Shown here: piece by piece, positions 35,914-43,389 of the stretch
How positions within the stretch are numbered: the stretch's first letter is position 1
How the letters are laid out: every line of letters begins with the position of its first letter
Assembly: GCF_009738185.1 (NCBI RefSeq)
Contig: NZ_CP046509.1
Span: forward strand, 1,243,501 to 1,307,500
Length of the DNA stretch: 64,000 nucleotides
Direction: 5' to 3'
DNA from: Erwinia sorbitola
GTDB taxonomy: Bacteria > Pseudomonadota > Gammaproteobacteria > Enterobacterales > Enterobacteriaceae
Notes under the pieces: generated by a model
The model's database searches: none
Told to the model about the DNA's origin: nothing
Seen by the model: the letters and a program-made list of their open reading frames with translations, nothing else
Made by a program: the position numbers and the translations under genes

Positions 35914-36141
35914 ATGGAAAAACAGCACCTGATTGAGATTGCTAATACCGAGATGCCTTTTGGTAAATATAAAGGGCGGGCATTGATTGACCTGCCGGAA
36001 GAGTATCTGCTGTGGTTTGCGCGTAAAGATGAGTTCCCTCAGGGCCATCTTGGCCAGCTGATGCAAATCACTCTGGCGATCAAAATAGAAGGGCTGGAAG
36101 GCCTGGTGAAACCGTTAAAACGGGGCCATCAGGCCCCGTAA
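35914..36141 (+). CDS. ypeB: YpeB, DUF3820 protein
   Basis: A 75-residue protein matching E. coli YpeB (EIANTEMPFGKYKGRALIDLPEEYLLWFARKDEFP). The domain resembles the quorum-sensing-linked/exonuclease-associated DUF3820 group; its function is not established. The ATG at 35914 is used because GGTGA lies 5 bases upstream and it matches the E. coli start. It is translationally coupled to ligA. Its last codons overlap the yfeH terminator hairpin. Confidence 0.9.
   Translation: MEKQHLIEIANTEMPFGKYKGRALIDLPEEYLLWFARKDEFPQGHLGQLMQITLAIKIEGLEGLVKPLKRGHQAP
36120..36139 (-). terminator. yfeH terminator inside the ypeB 3' end
   Basis: ACGGGGCC/GGCCCCGT around ATCA, followed on the minus strand by TTTT. 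It lies 26 bases beyond the yfeH stop and overlaps the last codons of ypeB. Confidence 0.7.
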
Positions 36142-36164
36142 TCTGCACTAATTCTGCGACTCCA

Positions 36165-37187
36165 CTACTTCTGCGATTCCATCACGGCGGGCTTACTATT
36201 GCTCGCCTTGTGTTGTGCAGCCAGCTTTTCACCTGCTTTACGATAGCGCTGCGCCAGCATTGAACAAACCATCAGCTGAATCTGATGGAAGATCATCAAC
36301 GGCAGCACGATAATTCCCACTGCCGCCGACGGGAACAGAATATTGGCCATCGGCACGCCGTTTGCCAGGCTCTTTTTCGAGCCGCAGAACAGAATGGTGA
36401 TCTCATCTGGCCGGTTAAAACCAAACAGCCGCGCGGCCGTTACGTTAATCGCCAGCACCACAAACAGCAGGCCCAGACTACCCACCACAATCCACACCAG
36501 CGTCATTACGCCCACGCGGTGCCAGATGCCGTTGACTACGGCTTCGCTGAAGGCGGAGTAGACCACCAGCAGAATTGAAGCCTGGTCTGTTTGACTAATC
36601 AGCCCCCGATTTCTCTCTACCCAGCCAGCAATCCAGCGGCGGGAAAGATGACCGATCACAAACGGTACCAGCAGTTGCAGCATGATTTTACCAATCTGCT
36701 CAAGGCTGCCGCCCGGCATATCGGTGTGTACATTCATAACCAGCCCGACCAGCAGCGGGGAGATAAATACCCCCAGCAGGCTGGAAGCAGAGGCACTGCA
36801 TACCGCAGCAGCGACGTTACCTCCCGCCAGCGAGGTCAGGGCGATGGAGGACTGTACGGTGGCTGGCAGGATACAGAGATAGAGGAAACCGGTGTAAATC
36901 TCAGCGCTGAGATCCAGCGGATGCCACCAGGCGAACAGCAGCCCCAGTGCGGGAAACATCACAAAGGTGCTGAACATCACCCAAAGATGCAAGCGCCAGT
37001 GGCCGCCACCAGCGATAATTTTTTCTCGCGACAGCTTGGCACCGTGCATAAAGAACAGCAGCGCAATGGCCGCTGTGGTCAGCCAGTCAAAGAAATCGAC
37101 AAAGTTACCGCGAGCAGGCAGGAACGACGCCAGCAGAACGGTGATAATCAGTTTCAACATCAGTGGATCGATACGAAAAATGCCCAT
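36165..37187 (-). CDS. yfeH: YfeH, bile acid:sodium symporter-like protein
   Basis: A 340-residue membrane protein with about ten spans, close to E. coli YfeH (332). Signatures: LPARGNFVDFFDWLTTAAIALLFFMHGAKLS, YLCILPATVQSSIA and CGSKKSLANGVPMANILFP. It belongs to the SBF-like superfamily; the transported substrate is unknown. It is divergent from the yfeR-like LysR gene, as in E. coli, which suggests control by that regulator. Confidence 0.92.
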   Translation of the reverse strand: MGIFRIDPLMLKLIITVLLASFLPARGNFVDFFDWLTTAAIALLFFMHGAKLSREKIIAGGGHWRLHLWVMFSTFVMFPALGLLFAWWHPLDLSAEIYTGFLYLCILPATVQSSIALTSLAGGNVAAAVCSASASSLLGVFISPLLVGLVMNVHTDMPGGSLEQIGKIMLQLLVPFVIGHLSRRWIAGWVERNRGLISQTDQASILLVVYSAFSEAVVNGIWHRVGVMTLVWIVVGSLGLLFVVLAINVTAARLFGFNRPDEITILFCGSKKSLANGVPMANILFPSAAVGIIVLPLMIFHQIQLMVCSMLAQRYRKAGEKLAAQHKASNSKPAVMESQK

Positions 37188-37281
37188 TGTTAATGCCTGG
37201 TTAAAAACAGATAGCGCTATTGTGCAGTGACACTGTTTAGAAATAAAATTAATTTATTGAATTCATATATGAGCCGAATCG

Positions 37282-38202
37282 ATGAATTGCACGTTACGAC
37301 AGCTACGGGTATTTGTTGCGGTTGCCCAGCAGGGCAGTTTCAGTCAGGCAGGGCAGCGCATTGGCCTCAGTCAGTCAGCAGTAAGTCACAGCATTAAAGA
37401 GCTGGAAAATGAAATGGGCATCCGCCTGCTTGATCGCACCACGCGCGAGGTGGTTTTGACTGAGGCCGGGGAGCAGCTTGCCAGCCGTCTTGAGCGGCTG
37501 CTGGAAGAGCTGAACACTACGCTGCTGGATGTGCGCAGCTATGGACATCAGCGCAGCGGCAACGTACGGGTGGCGGCCAGCCAGACTATTTCAGCGCATC
37601 TGATGCCGCAGTGCCTGGCTGCCGGACAGCTACACTACCCGGAAATCAAGGTTATGCTGCGCGATCGCCCGCAGCAGTGGGTACTGCAAAGTATCCGCAA
37701 TGCGGAAGTCGATTTCGGCATTGTGGTCGGGCCGCTACAGGCGGACGATTTGCAGTGTGAGGCAATTCTTGATGAGCCTTTTCTGCTGCTCTGCCGCCAG
37801 GATGATCCGCTGGCACAGGAGCAAACGGTACGCTGGAATATGCTCAATCAGCGCACGCTGGTGTTACAGGATTATGCTTCCGGCAGCCGGGTACTGATCG
37901 ATGAGGCACTGCGTATGCAGCAGGTGCGGGCAGAGATTGCCCAGGAGATTGGTCACCCTGCCACGCTCTATCCAATGGTGGAAGCAGGGATCGGCATCAG
38001 TATTTTACCGGCGCTGGCGCTACCGTTGCCGCAGGGCAGCCCATTATTAGTACGCAGGATTTTTCCGGAAATAGATCGCACTATCATGCTGGTGAGGCGC
38101 AAAAACCGTTCTCTGGCACCAGCCGCAGAGGCGATCTGGCAGGAAGTACGCCAGCAGGCGGAGCTGCTGACGCAACAACGTGCCAGTACGTCACCCTTCT
38201 AG
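37282..38202 (+). CDS. yfeR: LysR-family regulator YfeR
   Basis: A 306-residue LysR regulator with an N-terminal HTH (residues 1-60; LRQLRVFVAVAQQGSFSQAGQRIGLSQSAVSHSIKELE) and a periplasmic-binding-fold effector domain. Similarity to E. coli YfeR (308) and divergence from yfeH support the name. E. coli YfeR controls yfeH and has been linked to osmolarity. The 94-base yfeH-yfeR gap should hold its operator. The 3' end overlaps the convergent flxA-like gene by 4 bases. Confidence 0.85.
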   Translation: MNCTLRQLRVFVAVAQQGSFSQAGQRIGLSQSAVSHSIKELENEMGIRLLDRTTREVVLTEAGEQLASRLERLLEELNTTLLDVRSYGHQRSGNVRVAASQTISAHLMPQCLAAGQLHYPEIKVMLRDRPQQWVLQSIRNAEVDFGIVVGPLQADDLQCEAILDEPFLLLCRQDDPLAQEQTVRWNMLNQRTLVLQDYASGSRVLIDEALRMQQVRAEIAQEIGHPATLYPMVEAGIGISILPALALPLPQGSPLLVRRIFPEIDRTIMLVRRKNRSLAPAAEAIWQEVRQQAELLTQQRASTSPF

Positions 38203-38543
38203 ATATAGACGTTCAGTTTATTAGTTTCAGTCGGCCGGTTTACGCCGTCAGCAATTTTGCTGCTGCCGCTGTCCGCTGCTTTACTGTCCTGCTGTTTCTC
38301 TACGGCCTGTTGTTCCTGCTGCTGCTGGATTTGCGCTAACTGCGCTTCCAGCATTGCAATCTGGCTTTCGATCATCTGCTGCTGTTCAGCTTTCTGCTCG
38401 TCGGTCAGTGCCGTTTCATCGCTCAGGCTTTTCAGCTGCTCCTGCAATTTAGTAATCTGCTTCGCAATACTGGCAGTTTGCGACACTGACCCGCCGCTGC
38501 TGGCACCGCCGGATACGCCGGCACTGGTATTGATGGTTGTCAT
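38199..38543 (-). CDS. FlxA-like family protein
   Basis: A 114-residue soluble protein made mostly of a long Gln/Glu-rich coiled coil (about residues 25-90; ITKLQEQLKSLSDETALTDEQKAEQQQMIESQIA begins it), ending in KLNVYI. The Ser/Gly N-terminus and the C-terminal hydrophobic motif resemble the FlxA-like family, whose E. coli founder is in the sigma-28 regulon. The ATG at 38543 has GGAG 6 bases upstream; another ATG 4 codons earlier is possible. Role unknown. Confidence 0.7.
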   Translation of the reverse strand: MTTINTSAGVSGGASSGGSVSQTASIAKQITKLQEQLKSLSDETALTDEQKAEQQQMIESQIAMLEAQLAQIQQQQEQQAVEKQQDSKAADSGSSKIADGVNRPTETNKLNVYI

Positions 38544-38737
38544 CTCGATCTCCATTGTAATTAACCATTACGGGTTATCGGTAAGAATCGCCTTAGACTT
38601 GAGGCATTAAAGCGTAAAAGCAGTGATAAGAAATCGAAAAGAAAAGCTCTTATGGCTAACTGTTTAAGTCCTATTCATTGGTTAGTTTCGGTACGTTGCA
38701 GTAACATTGCGTGCGTTTTAAATTCAAGGAGAGAGAA

Positions 38738-39502
38738 ATGCAACGATTTACAGGGCGTACTGCACTGATTACCGGCGCAGGTTCAGGTATTGGACAGGCA
38801 ACGGTATTACGGTTCCTGAGTGAGGGGGCAACGGTAATCGCTGCTGATATCGTACCAAAAGGGCTGGAAACCACGCGCCAGATGGCTGAAAAGGCCGGAA
38901 CTGCCGCCCGCTTGACCACCTGCGAAGTTGATATTTCCAGTGAGTCGTCAGTACAGCAGCAGATTGGTGGCGCTATCAAAAAGGCTGGTGGCCTGCATGT
39001 ACTGGTAAACGGGGCGGGTATATTGCGCTCCAGCCATACCCATCTGACCAGCCTTGAGTTCTGGAACCGTATTTTGGCAGTGAACCTGACCGGTACTTTC
39101 CTGGTGACCCGTGAGGCATTACCTGCGCTGCTGGAAAGCGGTAACGGTGTGGTGGTGAACTTCAGTTCCACCTCAGCCACCTTTGCTCACCCATATATGG
39201 CGGCTTATGCTGCGACTAAAGGCGGGATTCAGTCATTCACCCACACAATTGCTTCCGAATACGCTAAACAGGGCTTACGTGCGGTTGCCGTGGCACCGGG
39301 CAGTATCGAATCAGGTATGACTAACGATCCAGGCATACCAGCTGATGCGGATATGTCGCTATTCAGCAAGATGTCGCCAGCCATTGGACAGGGTTTTGCT
39401 TCACCGGATTCAGTGGCAGGAGTGATTGCGATGTTTGCATCGGATGACGGGAAGTTTATTACCGGCACAGAGTTGCGCATTGATGGCGGTACACATATGT
39501 AG
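38738..39502 (+). CDS. Short-chain dehydrogenase/reductase
   Basis: A 254-residue classical SDR. Nucleotide loop TGAGSGIGQAT near residue 12, NAG-type motif as NGAGIL near 90, catalytic Ser in NFSSTSATF, and Tyr-x3-Lys in AAYAATKGG near 155-159. Asp in AADIVPKG after the second strand suggests NAD+ preference. The substrate is unknown. AAGGAGAGAG stands before the ATG at 38738. It is a single gene; a GGGTCAGG palindrome follows 8 bases after the stop. Confidence 0.85.
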   Translation: MQRFTGRTALITGAGSGIGQATVLRFLSEGATVIAADIVPKGLETTRQMAEKAGTAARLTTCEVDISSESSVQQQIGGAIKKAGGLHVLVNGAGILRSSHTHLTSLEFWNRILAVNLTGTFLVTREALPALLESGNGVVVNFSSTSATFAHPYMAAYAATKGGIQSFTHTIASEYAKQGLRAVAVAPGSIESGMTNDPGIPADADMSLFSKMSPAIGQGFASPDSVAGVIAMFASDDGKFITGTELRIDGGTHM

Positions 39503-39510
39503 ATTCCGAT

Positions 39511-39530
39511 GGGTCAGGCGTGCCTGACCC
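39511..39530. repeat. GGGTCAGG palindrome (dispersed repeat copy 2)
   Basis: GGGTCAGGCGTGCCTGACCC followed by CTACGGGA. The reverse complement CCCGTAGGGGTCAGG is the same sequence as in the array after ansP. Here it is directly after an SDR stop codon and could terminate that transcript. Confidence 0.8.
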
Positions 39531-39558
39531 CTACGGGAGTGCGGTGATATATACCCAG

Positions 39559-39578
39559 GGGCGTGGCATGCCGCGCCC
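39559..39578. repeat. Second palindrome, GGGCGTGGC type
   Basis: GGGCGTGGCATGCCGCGCCC is a 20-base palindrome with one G-T pair. It lies between the GGGTCAGG element and the tRNA-linked repeats, without a T run. Confidence 0.6.
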
Positions 39579-39590
39579 GCATCGCAGACA

Positions 39591-40092
39591 GCAAAAAGGC
39601 GCCTTTAGGGCGCCTTCTTAACATTGGTGGGTCGTGCAGGATGACTCGGCTTCGCCTCGCCCTTCGGGTCGTTGCTGGCGCAACGCTGTCTCACGGTGTT
39701 CGACCCGAACCTGCGGCAGGTTCGAACCCCGCCCGATTTGCACATAGCAAAAAGGCGCCTTTAGGGCGCCTTCTTAACATTGGTGGGTCGTGCAGGATGA
39801 CTCGGCTTCGCCTCGCCCTTCGGGTCGTTGCTGGCGCAACGCTGTCTCACGGTGTTCGACCCGAACCTGCGGCAGGTTCGAACCCCGCCTGATTTGCACA
39901 TAGCAAAAAGGCGCCTTTAGGGCGCCTTCTTAACATTGGTGGGTCGTGCAGGATGACTCGGCTTCGCCTCGCCCTTCGGGTCGTTGCTGGCGCAACGCTG
40001 TCTCACGGTGTTCGACCCGAACCTGCGGCAGGTTCGAACCCCGCCCGATTTGCACATAGCAAAAAGGCGCCTTTAGGGCGCCTTCTTAACAT
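39591..40092 (-). repeat. Three 156-bp tandem repeats carrying the tRNA-Lys 3' end (RtT-like)
   Basis: Full units lie at 39591-39746, 39747-39902 and 39903-40058, with an exact 156-base period and only about one difference. A fourth, partial unit from 40059 runs into the real tRNA gene. Read on the minus strand, each unit has a structured part with hairpins CGAACCTGC/GCAGGTTCG and CGTTGC/GCAACG. It then has the last 18 bases of the tRNA-Lys gene (ATCCTGCACGACCCACCA), then a trailer with a terminator hairpin AAGGCGCC/GGCGCCTTTTT. This is the layout of the RtT repeats after tyrT in E. coli. Assignment to that Rfam family is by layout and memory, not by search. Confidence 0.85.
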
Positions 40093-40168
40093 TGGTGGGT
40101 CGTGCAGGATTCGAACCTGCGACCAATTGATTAAAAGTCAACTGCTCTACCAACTGAGCTAACGACCC
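40093..40168 (-). tRNA. lysV: tRNA-Lys (anticodon TTT)
   Basis: A 76-base cloverleaf with encoded CCA. The minus strand begins GGGTCGTTAGCTCAG; the anticodon loop CTTTTAA gives TTT; the T arm is GGTTCGAATCC. It is last in the tRNA operon after three tRNA-Val genes, as valU-valX-valY-lysV in E. coli. Confidence 0.96.
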
Positions 40169-40172
40169 GATA

Positions 40173-40248
40173 TGGTGGGTGATGACGGGCTCGAACCGCC
40201 GACCCCCTCCGTGTAAAGGAGATGCTCTACCAACTGAGCTAATCACCC
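40173..40248 (-). tRNA. valY: tRNA-Val (anticodon TAC), third copy
   Basis: A 76-base cloverleaf with CCA. The anticodon stem-loop CTCCTTTACACGGAG gives TAC. It is 4 bases from the tRNA-Lys gene. Confidence 0.95.
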
Positions 40249-40282
40249 ATATCGTTACTGCTACAGAGACACCGGAGAGATA

Positions 40283-40358
40283 TGGTGGGTGATGACGGGC
40301 TCGAACCGCCGACCCCCTCCGTGTAAAGGAGATGCTCTACCAACTGAGCTAATCACCC
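40283..40358 (-). tRNA. valX: tRNA-Val (anticodon TAC), second copy
   Basis: Identical in sequence to the other two tRNA-Val genes here, 76 bases with CCA. The spacers between copies differ in length (34 and 54 bases). Confidence 0.95.
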
Positions 40359-40412
40359 ACATCTCGAATCTCTGGGTACTGCTTACTTCGCGGGCATCAT
40401 TCAATTAATGAA

Positions 40413-40488
40413 TGGTGGGTGATGACGGGCTCGAACCGCCGACCCCCTCCGTGTAAAGGAGATGCTCTACCAACTGAGCTAATCACCC
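40413..40488 (-). tRNA. valU: tRNA-Val (anticodon TAC), first copy
   Basis: First gene of the tRNA operon, 76 bases with CCA. Its promoter is 18 bases upstream. Confidence 0.95.
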
Positions 40489-40505
40489 CCGCTGTGTGGA
40501 GTCGC

Positions 40506-40533
40506 ATTATAGGGAACCGCGGAAATGAGTCAA
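40506..40533 (-). promoter_or_regulatory. Promoter of the Val/Lys tRNA operon
   Basis: On the minus strand TTGACT (40528-40533), a 16-base spacer, and TATAAT (40506-40511), followed by a GC-rich discriminator GCGACTCC. This is typical of growth-rate- and ppGpp-controlled stable RNA promoters. Confidence 0.85.
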
Positions 40534-40746
40534 CGCTTTTTCAGCGTAAAATGTGTGTTCGTCGTAAAAATAGCCAGGATGCTCCCATTTCAGGCAAAAA
40601 CAGAGGGTTGCCGGACCGCGCGAAGGTCAATCCCTCTCTGCTGACTGGGATTGGCGTTGAGGATTCGCTCGCAGGTGATAGAATGTTCCCCACGAAAAAT
40701 ATGTTCTGTCTCTGGCCAAAGCCTCCGCGTAATAAGGCATTCATTA

Positions 40747-42156
40747 ATGAAAATCAAAACCCGCTTCGCTCCCAGCCCAACTGGTTACCTGCATGTTGGC
40801 GGCGCTCGTACCGCACTATACTCCTGGCTGTTTGCCCGCAATCATGGCGGTGAGTTTGTGCTGCGTATCGAGGATACCGACCTGGAGCGTTCAACCCAGC
40901 AGGCGATCGATGCCATTATGGATGGCATGAACTGGCTGAATCTCGACTGGGATGAGGGCCCGTACTACCAGACCAAACGTTTCGACCGCTATAACGCAGT
41001 TATCGACCAGATGCTGGAAGCAGGTAGCGCCTATAAGTGCTACTGCTCGAAAGAACGTCTGGAAACCCTGCGCGAAAACCAGATGGCTAACGGCGAAAAA
41101 CCACGTTACGACGGCCACTGCCGCGACAGCCACGAGCACCATGCAGATGACGAACCTTGCGTAGTACGTTTCCGCAACCCGCAGGAAGGCTCAGTTATCT
41201 TCGACGATCAGATTCGTGGCCCAATTGAGTTCAGCAACCAGGAGCTGGATGATCTGATTATTCGTCGTACTGACGGCGCGCCGACCTACAATTTCTGTGT
41301 CGTTATCGATGACTGGGATATGGAAATTACCCATGTTATTCGCGGTGAAGACCATATCAACAACACGCCACGCCAGATCAACATTCTGAAAGCTATCGGC
41401 GCTCAGGTGCCGGTCTATGCGCATGTTTCTATGATTCTGGGTGATGACGGCAAGAAGCTGTCTAAACGCCATGGTGCAGTAGGTGTGATGCAGTATCGTG
41501 ATGATGGCTATCTGCCTGAAGCGCTGCTGAACTATCTGGTGCGTCTGGGCTGGTCTCACGGCGATCAGGAAATCTTCAGCATTGAAGAGATGATCAAGCT
41601 GTTTGATCTGGATGTGGTTAGCAAATCTGCCAGCGCATTCAATACTGAAAAGCTGATGTGGCTTAACCATCATTACATCAACAGCCTGGCACCAGAATAT
41701 GTGGCCACCCATCTGCAATGGCATATCGAGCAGGAAAATATTGATACGCGTACCGGGCCTGAGCTGGTTCAGCTGGTAAAACTGCTGGGTGAGCGCTGCA
41801 AGACGCTGAAAGAGATGGCGGCTTCCTGTCGTTATTTCTACGAAGAGTTTGACGAGTTTGATGCTGATGCAGCGAAAAAACATCTGCGTCCGGTCGCGCG
41901 TCAGCCGCTGGAAGTGGTGCGTGACAAGCTGGCTGCTATTACCGACTGGACAGCAGAAAACGTCCATCACGCCATTCAGGCTACGGCAGATGAGCTGGAA
42001 GTCGGTATGGGTAAAGTCGGTATGCCATTGCGTGTTGCTGTGACGGGCGGCGGGCAGTCGCCAGCGCTTGATGTGACAGTTCACGCTATTGGTCGCACAC
42101 GTAGTGTGGCACGTATAGAAAAAGCACTGGCGTTTATCGCCACGCGCGAAGCCTGA
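40747..42156 (+). CDS. gltX: Glutamyl-tRNA synthetase GltX
   Basis: A 469-residue class I synthetase (E. coli 471) that charges tRNA-Glu. HIGH-type motif PSPTGYLHVGGAR near residue 10, KMSKS-type KKLSKRHG near 237, and the zinc-site residues (CYC near 98-100, then C and H in HCRDSHEHH). The ATG at 40747 gives the family start MKIKTRFAPSPTG; the longer upstream frame is rejected. It diverges from the tRNA operon. Confidence 0.97.
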   Translation: MKIKTRFAPSPTGYLHVGGARTALYSWLFARNHGGEFVLRIEDTDLERSTQQAIDAIMDGMNWLNLDWDEGPYYQTKRFDRYNAVIDQMLEAGSAYKCYCSKERLETLRENQMANGEKPRYDGHCRDSHEHHADDEPCVVRFRNPQEGSVIFDDQIRGPIEFSNQELDDLIIRRTDGAPTYNFCVVIDDWDMEITHVIRGEDHINNTPRQINILKAIGAQVPVYAHVSMILGDDGKKLSKRHGAVGVMQYRDDGYLPEALLNYLVRLGWSHGDQEIFSIEEMIKLFDLDVVSKSASAFNTEKLMWLNHHYINSLAPEYVATHLQWHIEQENIDTRTGPELVQLVKLLGERCKTLKEMAASCRYFYEEFDEFDADAAKKHLRPVARQPLEVVRDKLAAITDWTAENVHHAIQATADELEVGMGKVGMPLRVAVTGGGQSPALDVTVHAIGRTRSVARIEKALAFIATREA

Positions 42157-42165
42157 TAATACCAA

Positions 42166-42193
42166 TAAAAAACCCCGGCCTTAAGCCGGGGTT
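42166..42193. terminator. Terminator between gltX and yfeC-like copy 1
   Basis: ACCCCGGC/GCCGGGGT with loop CTTAA. The T run is on the minus strand, so it mainly serves the yfeC-like gene and probably gltX too. Confidence 0.82.
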
Positions 42194-42197
42194 CTCA

Positions 42198-42548
42198 TCA
42201 ACGGATGATACCAAGTCTTTGCAAAATCCCCTGAATTCCCTCCCGTAACAACATCGCTGACAGCTTATCTTGTTCTTCACTGCTTAATTGCTGCAATGAA
42301 GTGATTAGCAGCCCTGGCAGAGAATTTTGATTTACACGATACTGCACATGAGGTTCAGCTGCATGACGTGTGGATTTAAGGAACTCTCTCACGCGTTCAT
42401 CAATATGAATTATGCGCGCCTTCCCACCCTGAACACCGGGTTTCGGTGCGGTCGTCCAGTTCTCTTTTTTTACCCACTTATTAATCGTCTGCCTGCTAAA
42501 ACCTGTTTGCTGTGCCAGTTCTTCCGGCGTTAACCAATCCTTTTTCAC
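42198..42548 (-). CDS. yfeC: YfeC-like DNA-binding regulator, copy 1
   Basis: A 116-residue putative regulator with an N-terminal HTH (residues 6-26; LTPEELAQQTGFSRQTINKWVKKE) and the GVQGGKARIIHI segment of the E. coli YfeC/YfeD family. The C-terminus LLREGIQGILQRLGI also matches YfeC. The start is a GTG with AAAGGGAC upstream. A near-identical second copy lies at 42884. In E. coli yfeC and yfeD are adjacent but diverged; here both copies are YfeC-like. Targets unknown. Confidence 0.82.
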   Translation of the reverse strand: MKKDWLTPEELAQQTGFSRQTINKWVKKENWTTAPKPGVQGGKARIIHIDERVREFLKSTRHAAEPHVQYRVNQNSLPGLLITSLQQLSSEEQDKLSAMLLREGIQGILQRLGIIR

Positions 42549-42883
42549 GTTCTTGTCCCTTTTAGCCGAATAAAGTCATGCACATATTACAACAATTCGT
42601 CACATGAACAACTAACACAAATCGCTAACCTTCGCGGAATTAACATCAAAAATACAAATAACGTCAAAAATATCGGTGACGAGACAGAGGAAGATGAGGG
42701 TTCGGCTAACAGAACCCTGCGGCGGAGAGGGTGAAACGCGGCAACATTAACCTGGTTAATAAAACCAGACAGCTGACGTTATCATCACAGCAGACCGTTT
42801 CACTCCTTTGCTTTTTAATTGACTACTCACTAAGACGAACGATACAAAATAAAAAACCCCGGCGTTGATAGCCGGGGTTTGTA
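42549..42883. other. Spacer between the two yfeC-like copies
   Basis: These 335 bases contain the copy-1 promoter region, which is also duplicated before copy 2 (shared TTGTGTTAG, GAATTGTTGTAATATG and GGCTAAAAGGGACAA on the minus strand), a hairpin GGTTC/GAACC (about 42698-42716) and the copy-2 terminator (42851-42880). No gene is seen. Confidence 0.6.
42851..42880 (-). terminator. Terminator of yfeC-like copy 2
   Basis: AACCCCGGC/GCCGGGGTT around GTTGATA, with a T run on the minus strand. It is closely similar to the terminator of copy 1, so it belongs to the duplicated unit. Confidence 0.85.
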
Positions 42884-43234
42884 TCAACTGCTGATACCGA
42901 GTCTTTGTAAAATTCCCTGGATTCCCTCGCGCAGCAACATAGCCGCCAGCTTATCTTGTTCTTCGCTGCTTAATTGCTGCGTTGATGTGATTAACAACGC
43001 AGGAAGAGAATTTTGATTTATACGATACTGGGCATGAGGTTCAGCGGCATGACGCGTGGATTTGAGGAATACTTTCACACGATCGTCTATATGAATCATG
43101 CGCGCTTTCCCACCCTGAACACCGGGTTTTGGTGCGGTCGTCCAGTTCTCTTTCTTCACCCACTTATTAATCGTCTGTCTGCTAAAACCTGTTTGCTGCG
43201 CCAGTTCTTCCGGCGTTAACCAATCCTTTTTCAC
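42884..43234 (-). CDS. YfeC-like DNA-binding regulator, copy 2
   Basis: A 116-residue paralogue of the gene at 42198, differing at roughly 13 residues, mostly between positions 46 and 80 and at the last two. The HTH (residues 6-26) is identical, so both probably bind the same DNA. GTG start with the same ribosome site. Promoter, coding part and terminator are all duplicated, which points to a tandem duplication of the whole unit of about 690 bases. Confidence 0.8.
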   Translation of the reverse strand: MKKDWLTPEELAQQTGFSRQTINKWVKKENWTTAPKPGVQGGKARMIHIDDRVKVFLKSTRHAAEPHAQYRINQNSLPALLITSTQQLSSEEQDKLAAMLLREGIQGILQRLGISS

Positions 43235-43389
43235 GCTATTGTCCCTTTTAGCCGAATTAAAGTCGTTAGCATATTACAACAATTCATCAGATGAACCACT
43301 AACACAAACTACTAACATTGACTTAAACGGGGATAAAATGAAGAGAATAAGGAGTTAAGATCCCCCACCAGAGCAGGGGAGTGAGGTTA

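Noticed and set aside
2888..40092. Regularly spaced repeats (44 bp and 156 bp arrays) as possible CRISPR arrays
   Set aside because: The units are contiguous with no unique spacers, and there are no cas genes in the window.
39563..40162. Arg/Ala-rich plus-strand open frames across the tRNA-linked repeats
   Set aside because: The 156-base period is 52 codons, so any open frame in one unit repeats in all. It is antisense to the tRNA trailer and broken by a stop in copy 2. E. coli tyrT repeats have a claimed small basic protein, but nothing here supports translation.
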